From CAVYYW01 sp963772845 (lineage in GTDB: Bacteria > Bacillota > Bacilli > Bacillales > Sporolactobacillaceae), in NCBI GenBank assembly GCA_963772845.1, contig CAVYYW010000014.1:1054001-1118000 (forward strand): a stretch of 64,000 nt of DNA. Direction: 5' to 3'. Shown here piece by piece: positions 1 to 8,170 of the stretch (position 1 is its first letter; each line of letters opens with the position of its first letter). Below the pieces are notes generated by a model that saw only the letters and a list, made by a program, of their open reading frames with translations, had not been told where the DNA came from and ran no database searches. Made by a program: the position numbers and the translations under genes.

Positions 1-271
1 ATCGTCCGTGCCTGACCGCCAGACGGTCGCTCAGCTTTGGCTCTCTAAGCTTTGTCAACGTGATATTATCCATAGTTTTCACAATTGCAAGAAGTCTGTC
101 GATTTGTGTATCCTCTTCAGTCAGCAGCAACATGCCGCGGCGTTCATTATCAACACCATTGATCGTGACAATGTTAATGCCGAGCATACCAAGCAAAGAG
201 GCGACGTCTCCGAGAAGTCCCGGCCGGTTTCTATGTATTTCATATTCGAGATACCATTCTTTCTTTTCCAT
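1..271 (-). CDS. ymfK: YmfK family protein (DUF3388), N-terminal part, cut by window edge
   Basis: About 90 codons are readable before the window ends; the C-terminal part is missing. The start is the ATG at 271-269, preceded on the minus strand by AAGGGG. The protein opens MEKKEWYLEYEIHRNRPGLL and continues with an ACT-like pattern (GDVASLLGMLGINIVTINGV, then a LLLLTEE strand) and the conserved stretch MDNITLTKLREPKLSDRLAVRHGR. This matches my recollection of B. subtilis YmfK, whose function is not known. The N-terminal region resembles a small-ligand-binding ACT domain, but this is inference. It lies downstream of ymfJ, with a terminator between them, so it probably has its own promoter. 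Confidence 0.85.
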   Translation of the reverse strand, partial: MEKKEWYLEYEIHRNRPGLLGDVASLLGMLGINIVTINGVDNERRGMLLLTEEDTQIDRLLAIVKTMDNITLTKLREPKLSDRLAVRHGR

Positions 272-301
272 AACTAGACCCCTTTTACCCATATCATTAT
301 A

Positions 302-330
302 AATTTATAATAAATGAATCTTTGTTTCAA
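302..330 (-). promoter_or_regulatory. Weak candidate promoter for ymfK
   Basis: On the minus strand TTGAAA (330-325) is followed after 17 bases by TAAATT (307-302), in a very AT-rich stretch that also holds a TATAAT (301-296) at a poor distance. The terminator after ymfJ implies that ymfK needs a promoter here, but the match is modest. Confidence 0.3.
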
Positions 331-399
331 GGGAAACATTAAGCGGAAAGTTTAACGGTTTCTTTTAAAATAACTAGTAAAACTAAAGCCGGCACAGTC

Positions 400-428
400 A
401 AAAGTGCCAGTCCTTTAAGGTCTGGCAC
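400..428 (-). terminator. Rho-independent terminator after ymfJ
   Basis: The inverted repeat GTGCCAG/CTGGCAC encloses a second small palindrome (CCTT/AAGG) and is followed on the minus strand by TTTT. It lies about 40 bases past the ymfJ stop. Confidence 0.7.
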
Positions 429-470
429 CTCTGTTTTAGAAAGTTGCAAAGGATATGCTGAGCATATCCT

Positions 471-731
471 TTACTGTTTTGAACCGTTATTTTTAACGAG
501 TTTGACCATCATGTTGGCAATGGCATGCTGTTCTGTTGAATCAGCAACACTCCAAAGATCGGAAAGAATGCGTTCCTGTTCATTCTTAGGGTCAACCTTA
601 TCTGCTAAGTATCCGCCTATTTCAGTAGCAAAATTAGCGATCGTTTCCTGATTGACACCTTTGTCTTCTGCCTGATGTAAACGATCAGCAAGAAAATCTT
701 TCCATTGATCCCAGTTGTTTAAAATTGTCAC
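471..731 (-). CDS. ymfJ: YmfJ family small protein (DUF3243)
   Basis: An 86-residue soluble acidic protein with no signal peptide or membrane segment, resembling B. subtilis YmfJ (about 85 residues), function unknown. I chose the GTG at 731-729 because AGGAGGG sits 6-7 bases upstream, and the protein then begins (M)TILNNWDQWKDFLADRLHQA, as in the family. A longer reading to 779 has no ribosome binding site. The conserved family segment EQHAIANMMVKLVKNN is near the C-terminus. It follows ymfI after a gap of about 70 bases and is closed by its own terminator, so it may be co-transcribed with ymfF-ymfH-ymfI. Confidence 0.85.
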   Translation of the reverse strand: MTILNNWDQWKDFLADRLHQAEDKGVNQETIANFATEIGGYLADKVDPKNEQERILSDLWSVADSTEQHAIANMMVKLVKNNGSKQ

Positions 732-799
732 GTGATTCCCTCCTAATAGATGTCTTACAAGGATTAGGATGTCACGCAATTAAATAATTATTCATTTTT

Positions 800-1528
800 T
801 TAACAGTGCCACGCACCATTTATTGATAAAACCTGCCCGCTTATATAATCTGCTTGAGGTGAGACAAGAAACCCGACAAGATCAGCTACTTCTTCCGGTT
901 TTCCAAGACGGCCCATAGGGATATCTTCTTTAATGAACTCCAGATCTTCTGCATTGAAATCCGCCATCATCTGGGTATCAATTGCTCCCGGAGCCACTGC
1001 ATTGACCGCAATACCGCTCGGAGCTACTTCTTTAGCAAGCGATTTTACCAAACTGTTCTGACCGCCTTTAACCATGGAATACAGCACTTCCATGGATGCA
1101 CCCGTCAGACCCCAAATAGAGGAAATAAAAATGATTTTTCCATTTTTACGCTGAATCATTTCAGGAAGCAAGGCCTGCACTAATTGAAATGGGCTCGTTA
1201 AATGAAGCTGAATATGTTCAATTAATTCATGGGGCGACACTTCCGTAATTAAGGAAACGTGACTTTTACCACTGTTATAGACGATACAGTCAATGGGATC
1301 CCGAACCTCCTCAATAAGTTTCTTCACCCCTGATGGCGTCGTTAAATCAGCTTGAAGAGCCTCGAAAATTTGCTTCGGATAGTTATTTTTCAATTCATCA
1401 ATCAGCTCGGAAATTTTCTGTTCTCCCGAATGATAATGAAGATATAATGAATAGCCATCACTGGCAAGGCGCCGTGCAATCGCCTGCCCAATTCCACCGC
1501 TTGCACCTGTTATTAATGCTATTTCCAA
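800..1528 (-). CDS. ymfI: YmfI, short-chain dehydrogenase/reductase (EF-P 5-aminopentanone reductase type)
   Basis: A classical SDR protein of 242 residues. The N-terminal NADP(H)-binding motif TGASGGIG is visible, followed by a VYNSG stretch in the NNAG position and the catalytic Tyr and Lys in YSMVKGG (YxxxK). Its position after ymfF-ymfH and before ymfJ identifies it as YmfI. In B. subtilis this FabG-like protein reduces the 5-aminopentanone group on a lysine of elongation factor P; that role is transferred from the family. AAGGTGAT lies just upstream of a TTG at 1528-1526, which I take as the start. A GTG at 1537 lies within the ribosome binding site itself and is less likely. The gene follows ymfH almost without a gap. 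Confidence 0.85.
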   Translation of the reverse strand: MEIALITGASGGIGQAIARRLASDGYSLYLHYHSGEQKISELIDELKNNYPKQIFEALQADLTTPSGVKKLIEEVRDPIDCIVYNSGKSHVSLITEVSPHELIEHIQLHLTSPFQLVQALLPEMIQRKNGKIIFISSIWGLTGASMEVLYSMVKGGQNSLVKSLAKEVAPSGIAVNAVAPGAIDTQMMADFNAEDLEFIKEDIPMGRLGKPEEVADLVGFLVSPQADYISGQVLSINGAWHC

Positions 1529-1538
1529 TGATATCACC

Positions 1539-2825
1539 TTACTTTTTTATGACAGCACAGCTGCTCATCGCAGATTTCACGAAGTGATCATGAAGGACAT
1601 TCTCCAGTTCTTCTGCTGTCAAAGATTCTAATGTTGGAATAAGACGGAAAACATCCATCTCGTTGAAATGGTATCTTGTGAATTGGTTGGCAATAAACTC
1701 AGGAGAATTAAAAGCCCTTAAAATGCCGCCCATTCTTTTACGCTTTGTTCTTTCGAAATCTTCCTGATTAATACCGCTTACCTTAAACTGTTCAATCATC
1801 TCAAAGAGTCTTGACCTTAAAGCCTCTGGCTGATCGGTATCGCCGCCGATTGCCGAGAACCCAAATGCTTTTTCTTCTGTGTATTCATAGCCAAAGCTGT
1901 CGTCAATTAATCCCTCATCTGTCAGGGCTTTATATTGATCTGTCCCTTTGCCGAACATTAGTTCAAGCAGTAACTGAACAGAGAGCTCATGCTTTAGCCA
2001 TTCCTCCCCTTGCCTTCCGGTTTCTGTTTCTTTAAAACCGATCAGGAGCTTAGGGGTCTGAACGCTCATCTTCAGAGATGATTCAGCCTTAACAACGTGC
2101 TTAGGCTCTTCAGGCAGTCTTCTTTGAACAGCAGTCTGATTCTTATAGTCCTTTTTCTCCTGACTCTTTATCACGATGTCACTGATTGCCTGAGGATCCA
2201 CTGGTCCCACAACAAAAAGAAGCATGTTGCTCGGATGATAGAACGTCTTATAACATTCTAATAAGTTATCCACTGTAATATGACTGATGGATTCTACAGT
2301 TCCTGCAATATCAATTTTGATGGGGTGATGATGATAGAGATTTTCTATCAACCCAAAATACACACGCCAGTCAGCCTGATCATTATACATCTGAATTTCT
2401 TGACCGATAATTCCTTTTTCTTTTTCCACACTTTCTTTTGTAAATGCAGGCGTTTGAACAAAATCAATTAATGTTTTAAGGTTCTTTTCCACTTCTGAAG
2501 TGCTGGAAAATAAATAGGCTGTTCTCGTAAAAGATGTAAATGCATTCGCTGAAGCACCCTGCTGGCTAAAATCCTGAAAAACATCTGACCCATCTTCTTT
2601 TTCAAACATTTTATGCTCCAGAAAATGGGCTATTCCATCAGGTACATGCTCCCATTCCTTTTTACCCAGCGGAATGAAGTTATTATCAATCGAGCCATAC
2701 CTGGTTGTGAATGTTGCATACGTTTTATTAAAGTTAGGCTTCGGCACCACACAGAGTTCCAGCCCGTTATCCAATTTCATTATGTGCAGCGTTTCATTAA
2801 GTTCATCAAAAAATTTCTTCTCCAT
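1539..2825 (-). CDS. ymfH: YmfH, M16 family zinc metallopeptidase-like protein
   Basis: 428 residues, the normal length for YmfH. The inverted zinc-binding motif HxxEH is intact: His67, Glu70 and His71 in AHFLEHKMFE. M16 enzymes (pitrilysin/processing peptidase family) usually act as a pair of similar half-units, one of which carries the metal site. The adjacent ymfF encodes a similar protein lacking the motif, so YmfF-YmfH probably form such a heterodimer (inference). The ATG at 2825 directly follows the ymfF stop, and an AGGGGGAGG box lies inside the end of ymfF, suggesting translational coupling. Substrate unknown. Confidence 0.9.
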   Translation of the reverse strand: MEKKFFDELNETLHIMKLDNGLELCVVPKPNFNKTYATFTTRYGSIDNNFIPLGKKEWEHVPDGIAHFLEHKMFEKEDGSDVFQDFSQQGASANAFTSFTRTAYLFSSTSEVEKNLKTLIDFVQTPAFTKESVEKEKGIIGQEIQMYNDQADWRVYFGLIENLYHHHPIKIDIAGTVESISHITVDNLLECYKTFYHPSNMLLFVVGPVDPQAISDIVIKSQEKKDYKNQTAVQRRLPEEPKHVVKAESSLKMSVQTPKLLIGFKETETGRQGEEWLKHELSVQLLLELMFGKGTDQYKALTDEGLIDDSFGYEYTEEKAFGFSAIGGDTDQPEALRSRLFEMIEQFKVSGINQEDFERTKRKRMGGILRAFNSPEFIANQFTRYHFNEMDVFRLIPTLESLTAEELENVLHDHFVKSAMSSCAVIKK

Positions 2826-4109
2826 TTATGCCTCCCCCTTTCCTTTTAAGAAATAGATGGTATCACAGTTCACTTGGTGTGCAACTTTAATGAGGTCTTC
2901 AGCAGAAACATCATCAATTGCCTCAATCCAGCTGTCTAACGAATGGTCGTGAGGAAGACGATATTCAGAAAACCAGTCAATCAGACCGTACGGCTGATCC
3001 ATGCTTTCCAGAAAGGCGTTTTTCAACAAAGCTTTAGTCTTAAGAATGTCTTCTTCAGTAAATTCTCCTTTTTGCATAGCTAGAAGCTGTTCATCAATGA
3101 TCTGTACCGCCTGATCTTTATCTTTACTATCAATACCTGAAACAACAATCATCAAGCCCTTGAAGCTTTCATAGCGTGAAGAAGCATAGTAGGCAAGGCT
3201 CGCTTTTTCTCTTACATTCATGAAAAGCTTACTATGAGGGAACCCCCCAAATAATCCATTAAAAACTTGCGAAGCAGGATAATCCGGGTCACCGTAAACA
3301 ATAGGCACCCTATAGCCTATATGAAGTTTGCCCTGTTCAATATCCTGTTCTTCTGTAACTTCCTTTAGCTCACGCTTCGGGTGAACACGTTTAACCTCAT
3401 CGGTTGAGGATTGGCCGGCATTTCTTTCAGAAAACGATAAATGCTGCTCAATGTCCTGCTTCATTTGATCCGTATTAAAATCTCCAACCACATAGAGATC
3501 AATCGCATCATGATCAATCAAGTGCCTGAATGCGGCAAGCAGTTCTTTCTCGGAAATTTTATCAATTTCATCAATATATCCGCTGGCATGAATGGAATAA
3601 TCTTCGTCTTTGCACATTTCATCAATCAGCCGCTGATTAGCATAACGCATTTTGTCATCATAGATGCTTTCGATACGACGTTTTAAAGCACGTTTTTCTC
3701 TTTTGACAATGTGAGGATCAAAACCGTCATCTACAACATTCGGTTCGAAGAAAAAGCTTCCCAGGAGCGATAACGATTTTTGAAGAAGGCCAGATTCAGA
3801 CTTTATGAAACGATCATTCGCCACCGTAAGTGAAACGGTTAACACATGATCCGCTCCTCTTTTTGAAACGCCGCTTGCCAGGGCAGCCCCGTAAAGTTCA
3901 TCAAGATACTTTGAGAGGGATTGAGTAGTAGGAAAGTCACTGGTTGAACCTCGAAGAATATAAGACAAAAGCGCCCTTTGAGTAACCGTTTCCCGGTTCA
4001 GAGGAGCTTTAAATTGTAAATAAACAGTAACCGTCTTAAACTTATCTGTAACAATAAAATGGCTGCTCACACCATTGATGACCTGTTTTGTTTCTTTTAA
4101 TTCTGTCAT
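2826..4109 (-). CDS. ymfF: YmfF, M16 family peptidase-like protein without zinc motif
   Basis: 427 residues with the overall M16 pattern, including an N-terminal beta-rich segment (HFIVTDKFKTVTVYLQFKAP) and, later, the C-terminal-domain-like GYRVPIVYGDPDYPASQVFN. Where active members have HxxEH it reads ALLSYILRGS, so no zinc ligand is present and it is probably the non-catalytic partner of YmfH. The ATG at 4109 is preceded by AGGGGGAT with suitable spacing. It is the first gene after the nup operon terminator and the head of ymfF-ymfH-ymfI-ymfJ. I could not single out a convincing promoter in the 400-base gap before it. Confidence 0.88.
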   Translation of the reverse strand: MTELKETKQVINGVSSHFIVTDKFKTVTVYLQFKAPLNRETVTQRALLSYILRGSTSDFPTTQSLSKYLDELYGAALASGVSKRGADHVLTVSLTVANDRFIKSESGLLQKSLSLLGSFFFEPNVVDDGFDPHIVKREKRALKRRIESIYDDKMRYANQRLIDEMCKDEDYSIHASGYIDEIDKISEKELLAAFRHLIDHDAIDLYVVGDFNTDQMKQDIEQHLSFSERNAGQSSTDEVKRVHPKRELKEVTEEQDIEQGKLHIGYRVPIVYGDPDYPASQVFNGLFGGFPHSKLFMNVREKASLAYYASSRYESFKGLMIVVSGIDSKDKDQAVQIIDEQLLAMQKGEFTEEDILKTKALLKNAFLESMDQPYGLIDWFSEYRLPHDHSLDSWIEAIDDVSAEDLIKVAHQVNCDTIYFLKGKGEA

Positions 4110-4329
4110 GGTTATCCCCCTGTTATATAGAGTGTGAATTTATTCTGCCCTAATATGAATAAATGATTTAATTTGTTTATGTATTCAGGCAAACCTTAAA
4201 CTTATTCAGTTATTTAACATGATACCATATGTTCAGACCCTATATCTCAAACAGCAAACTGAATTTTCATGATTTAATTATCGTATCATGCCCAAGATGA
4301 TCCGAACAGCAATGAGGAAATATTAACAA

Positions 4330-4371
4330 AACAAAAGACCTGCATCTCTCAAGCAATGCAGGTCTTTTGTT
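4330..4371 (-). terminator. Strong hairpin followed by T-rich sequence, upstream of ymfF
   Basis: A near-perfect 15-16 bp inverted repeat (arms 4330-4345 and 4356-4371, 10-base loop) in the 413-base gap between nupQ and ymfF. On the minus strand the arm ends in CTTTTGTTTTGTT, as in a terminator. It lies beyond the nup terminator at 4452-4492, so it is either a tandem backup terminator or an attenuator in the ymfF leader. The rest of 4110-4522 holds no gene that I can support. Confidence 0.6.
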
Positions 4372-4451
4372 AAATCACTATCATTAATCGGAAACAGGGA
4401 AGTCCCTTTACTTCGTTAAGAGATCTATATTCAGGTTTTTGAATTGAGGAT

Positions 4452-4492
4452 AAAAAAAGCTTGTAGAAAACCCTAAGGCTTCTCTACAAGCT
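4452..4492 (-). terminator. Terminator after nupQ
   Basis: The stem AGCTTGTAGA/TCTACAAGCT is followed immediately on the minus strand by seven T residues. It lies 30 bases past the nupQ stop codon and closes the nup operon. Confidence 0.85.
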
Positions 4493-4522
4493 GGACATGT
4501 TTCCGAGGAAAGTATGTCTCTA

Positions 4523-5488
4523 TTACCTTTTTCCTTTAATATAGGGAATGCCGTCTGCTTTAGGTGCGTCTGCGCGCCCAACAAATCCGGCTAAAGCGAG
4601 GATCGTTAAGACGTAAGGCGCAATAAGAAGGTACATATCTGGAATATCCTTAAGGAAAGGAATCTGCTGGCCTGTAATACTCAGTGACTGAGCGAGGCCA
4701 AAAAACAAAGCTGCCCCGAGTGCTCCGATCGGGTTCCATTTACCAAAAATCATTGCAGCCAGTGCTAAATAGCCTTGTCCAGAAATCGTCGTGCTGCTGA
4801 AGTTGGAAGAAATGGTCACCAGGTAAACCGCTCCGCCGATACCTCCAAGCGCTCCACTTAGTATAACAGCAATATATCTCATTTTATAAACGTTGATGCC
4901 AAGTGTATCTGCCGCAGCAGGGTGTTCACCAACTGATCTCAATCTGAGACCAAAAGGGGTCTTATAAATAATATACCAAACGACAAATGCAAGAATAATC
5001 GCAATGTATGATGTATAGGTAACATGCGAGAAAAATAATGGCCCTATAATTGGAATATCATGCAGAAAAGGAATGTTGATTTTATCAATCCGATCCTGAA
5101 TATAAGGGGTCTGTCCCTTGCCGTTGAAAATAAGTTTGACAAGAAACACACTCAGTCCTAGTGCCAGGAAATTTATAGCTACACCACTGACAACCTGCTC
5201 AGCGCGAAAGGTTATACTTGCCACTGCATGGAGCAGCGAAAAGATTGCTCCTGCTATTGCAGCTGCAAGAATGGCGAGCCAGGGAGAAGCTGCCCCAAGC
5301 CCTAAATGGTCAAGCCACACGGTCACAATAGCCGCGATAAAAGCCCCGATAATCATGAGACCTTCAAGACCGATGTTTACAACACCGGCACGTTCACTAA
5401 AGACCGCCCCCAGCGAAGTGAAGATGAGGGGAGTGGCTGTCAGAATGGCAGTCGGAATAACAATTGCTAAAATATTTAATACATCCAC
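4523..5488 (-). CDS. nupQ: Nucleoside ABC transporter, permease subunit (NupQ/YufQ type)
   Basis: A 321-residue polytopic membrane protein of the branched-chain amino acid/ribose permease superfamily. Typical sequences include TSLGAVFSERAGVVNIGLEG near the N-terminus, the cytoplasmic loop LRLRSVGEHPAAADTLGINV that contacts the ATPase, and a glycine-rich SGALGGIGGAVY segment. It forms a permease heterodimer with NupP and imports nucleosides (guanosine in B. subtilis) with the ATPase NupO and lipoprotein NupN. The start is a GTG at 5488 with AAAGGGGGAG upstream, two bases after the nupP stop. It is the last gene of the four-gene operon. Confidence 0.85.
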   Translation of the reverse strand: MDVLNILAIVIPTAILTATPLIFTSLGAVFSERAGVVNIGLEGLMIIGAFIAAIVTVWLDHLGLGAASPWLAILAAAIAGAIFSLLHAVASITFRAEQVVSGVAINFLALGLSVFLVKLIFNGKGQTPYIQDRIDKINIPFLHDIPIIGPLFFSHVTYTSYIAIILAFVVWYIIYKTPFGLRLRSVGEHPAAADTLGINVYKMRYIAVILSGALGGIGGAVYLVTISSNFSSTTISGQGYLALAAMIFGKWNPIGALGAALFFGLAQSLSITGQQIPFLKDIPDMYLLIAPYVLTILALAGFVGRADAPKADGIPYIKGKR

Positions 5489-5490
5489 TA

Positions 5491-6549
5491 TTATTCTCCC
5501 CCTTTCTTAAAACGAGCTAGGAACAATCGAATGACATAGCTTGAAGCAACAAAGAAAATGATTAAAGCAATAATTATTTTAACGAGATCCGTGGGTACAC
5601 CTGCAACAGATTGCATACTGATAGAGCCGATTTTAAGACCTGCAAACAGCGCAGCTCCAAGAATAACTCCAATGGAAGTATTGAGCCCTAGAAGAGCTAC
5701 AGCAATACCGTCAAAACCGATTCCGATAAAATCAGAATTGATCGTCATATACTGATATGTCCCCATACCTTCCATCGCTCCGGCTACACCAGCAAAAGCA
5801 CCTGAGATGACCATTGCCAGGATAATATTCCGGTTCACATTCATGCCTGCATATTGACTAGCATTCGGGTTAAAGCCAACCGACCGCAGCTCGTACCCTT
5901 TTGTGGTTTTCCACAAAATAAACCATAAAACAAACGCACCGATAATCGCCACAACAAAACCCCAATGAAGACGTGAGCCTTGTGTAATATTAACAAGCCA
6001 TTGAGAAGACAATGATGCTGAATGAGGAATGGTTGGCGTCCGCTCACCATCCGTGTAAAGAAACGTACGGATTAAATAGTTCGTAAAATAAAGAGCAATA
6101 TAGTTCATCATTATTGTTGTAATAACTTCATGCACTTTAAAATAGGCTTTTAATAAGCCGGGAATAAATCCCCATATTCCGCCTGCAATCATTGCAGCAA
6201 TAATACAAATTGGCACCAGAATTACTCTGGGGAGGTCGCCGAAGCCTATTCCCACAGCTACAGATGCAAACCAGCCTACAAGCAGCTGTCCTTCTACACC
6301 AATATTGAATAACCCTGTTCGAAAAGCGGAAGCGACCGCAAGCCCGCTTAATACAAGCGGAATCATTGCACGTATGGTCTCTCCCCCATAATACGGCTGT
6401 GTAAAAATTGACTGAAAAATAGATGTGTACGCTAGGATGGGATTATAGCCGGTTATAAGCATAATTATTGCGCCGGCAACGAGACCCAATAAGACGGCAA
6501 TAACAGGTATTAAAGCCCCATAAAGTCTCGCCTGACTAAATGTTTTCAC
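5491..6549 (-). CDS. nupP: Nucleoside ABC transporter, permease subunit (NupP/YufP type)
   Basis: A 352-residue polytopic membrane protein. It shows the family segments FRTGLFNIGVEGQLLVGWF, HEVITTIMMNYIALY, and the ATPase-coupling loop YELRSVGFNPNASQYAGMNV. It partners the slightly shorter NupQ. The start is a GTG at 6549, which overlaps the end of nupO by 14 bases and has a GGCGGTGG box in front, suggesting translational coupling. The length is typical of YufP. The substrate is inferred as nucleosides (guanosine, inosine and the like) from homology to the B. subtilis system. Confidence 0.85.
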   Translation of the reverse strand: MKTFSQARLYGALIPVIAVLLGLVAGAIIMLITGYNPILAYTSIFQSIFTQPYYGGETIRAMIPLVLSGLAVASAFRTGLFNIGVEGQLLVGWFASVAVGIGFGDLPRVILVPICIIAAMIAGGIWGFIPGLLKAYFKVHEVITTIMMNYIALYFTNYLIRTFLYTDGERTPTIPHSASLSSQWLVNITQGSRLHWGFVVAIIGAFVLWFILWKTTKGYELRSVGFNPNASQYAGMNVNRNIILAMVISGAFAGVAGAMEGMGTYQYMTINSDFIGIGFDGIAVALLGLNTSIGVILGAALFAGLKIGSISMQSVAGVPTDLVKIIIALIIFFVASSYVIRLFLARFKKGGE

Positions 6550-8071
6550 TATTATCCACCGCCTTATCTTTCTGTCCTGCCATTAGAAGCCCCAACTGGT
6601 TTTCATTTGTTTCTTTAGGATTCACAATAGCAATAATTTTCCCTTCGTATATAACGGCAATCCGGTCGCTCAAGTTCAAAATCTCTTCCAATTCAAATGA
6701 AATAAGGAGCACCGCCTTGCCTTTTTTGCGCTCTTCAATAAGCTTGCCATGAATAAATTCAATTGCCCCTACATCGAGGCCCCTTGTAGGCTGGGCAGCA
6801 ATCAAAAGGTTCGGACTTCTATCAATTTCACGTGCGATAATGGCTTTTTGCTGATTTCCTCCTGAAAGTGCCCGTGCCTCTGTATAAGCATCCGGTGTTC
6901 TGACATCATACTCTTGGATCAGCTGTTTAGCTTTTTCATAAATTGAAGAATAGTGCAAAATCCCTTTTGATGCATTCGGTTTTTGATAATACGTTTGTAA
7001 AACAATATTCTCACCGACAGAGAAGTCCAAGACAAGACCATGTTTATGCCGGTCTTCAGGAATATGTCCGACACCGGTTTCGGTAATTTTCCTGGATTTC
7101 ATGTGGGTGATATCTCTGTCGTTTATTAAGACGGCGCCCTCTTTTGCTTTTCTTAACCCGGTTATGGCTTCAATCAGCTCAGTTTGACCGTTGCCATCGA
7201 CACCCGCAATGCCAAGTATTTCACCACCGTGGACTGTCAAATTCAACTGATTGACCACAGGAACTTTCCTGGAATCCAGAACAGTCAAATCTTGAATTTT
7301 CAGGATTTCGCCTTTCGGGCTGTAACTCTCATTGTTTACCTTTGTATTAACTTGACGGCCAACCATCATGCTTGCCAGCTGATCGGGATTTGTCTCTTGA
7401 ACAGTAACCGTGCCAATCCCTTTGCCTCTTCTGATAACGGTGCACCGATCACATATTTCCATTATTTCTTTTAGTTTATGTGTAATGAGAATGATAGACT
7501 TTCCTTCATTCACAAGCCGTTTAAAAATTTTAGACAGTTCTTTAACTTCAATGGGTGTTAATACAGCCGTGGGTTCATCAAAAATCAGAATATCTGCGCC
7601 TCTGTATAATGTTTTCAGAATTTCCACGCGCTGCTGCATACCAACTGAAATATCTTCAACTTTTTTGTTAGGATTGACATCCAGACCATATTGCTCAGAA
7701 AGAGACTTCACCTTTTTTGTTGCTGCTTTTATATTCAGGCGTCCGCCAATACTTGGTTCGCTGCCAAGAATGATATTTTCAGTAACTGTAAATTTATCAA
7801 CAAGCATGAAATGCTGATGAACCATTCCGATTCCCAGGTTGTTGGCGATATTTGGATCTGTGATCGCAACTTTTTTATCTTTAACAAAAATCTCACCTTT
7901 TTCAGGTTGATACAAACCGAACAGGACGTTCATCAATGTTGACTTCCCTGCACCGTTCTCTCCTAAAAGGGCGTGAATTTCACCTGGCTTAACTTGTAAT
8001 GTTACGTTGTCGTTTGCTACAATTCCCGGAAACTCTTTACGGATATTCCGCATTTCAATAACATAATCCAT
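6536..8071 (-). CDS. nupO: Nucleoside ABC transporter, double ATP-binding subunit (NupO/YufO type)
   Basis: 511 residues with two tandem ABC domains. The first has a canonical Walker A (GENGAGKST) and Walker B (LIFDEPTAVL). The second has a degenerate loop (GVDGNGQTE) with the signature LSGGNQQK, the asymmetric arrangement usual for RbsA-like sugar and nucleoside importers. Only the ATG at 8071 has a proper AAGGGGAGTG site upstream; a longer reading to 8095 lacks one. It lies about 100 bases behind nupN and overlaps nupP, so the four genes form one transcription unit. It drives nucleoside uptake through NupP-NupQ. Confidence 0.88.
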   Translation of the reverse strand: MDYVIEMRNIRKEFPGIVANDNVTLQVKPGEIHALLGENGAGKSTLMNVLFGLYQPEKGEIFVKDKKVAITDPNIANNLGIGMVHQHFMLVDKFTVTENIILGSEPSIGGRLNIKAATKKVKSLSEQYGLDVNPNKKVEDISVGMQQRVEILKTLYRGADILIFDEPTAVLTPIEVKELSKIFKRLVNEGKSIILITHKLKEIMEICDRCTVIRRGKGIGTVTVQETNPDQLASMMVGRQVNTKVNNESYSPKGEILKIQDLTVLDSRKVPVVNQLNLTVHGGEILGIAGVDGNGQTELIEAITGLRKAKEGAVLINDRDITHMKSRKITETGVGHIPEDRHKHGLVLDFSVGENIVLQTYYQKPNASKGILHYSSIYEKAKQLIQEYDVRTPDAYTEARALSGGNQQKAIIAREIDRSPNLLIAAQPTRGLDVGAIEFIHGKLIEERKKGKAVLLISFELEEILNLSDRIAVIYEGKIIAIVNPKETNENQLGLLMAGQKDKAVDNSENI

Positions 8072-8170
8072 GAGGGTCACTCCCCTTATATACAATGCTG
8101 TTAAATTAGAACCAACTATAAGTGAAGAATGGACAAAAGCCGATTAAGACCTTTGTCCAATCCTGAAACC

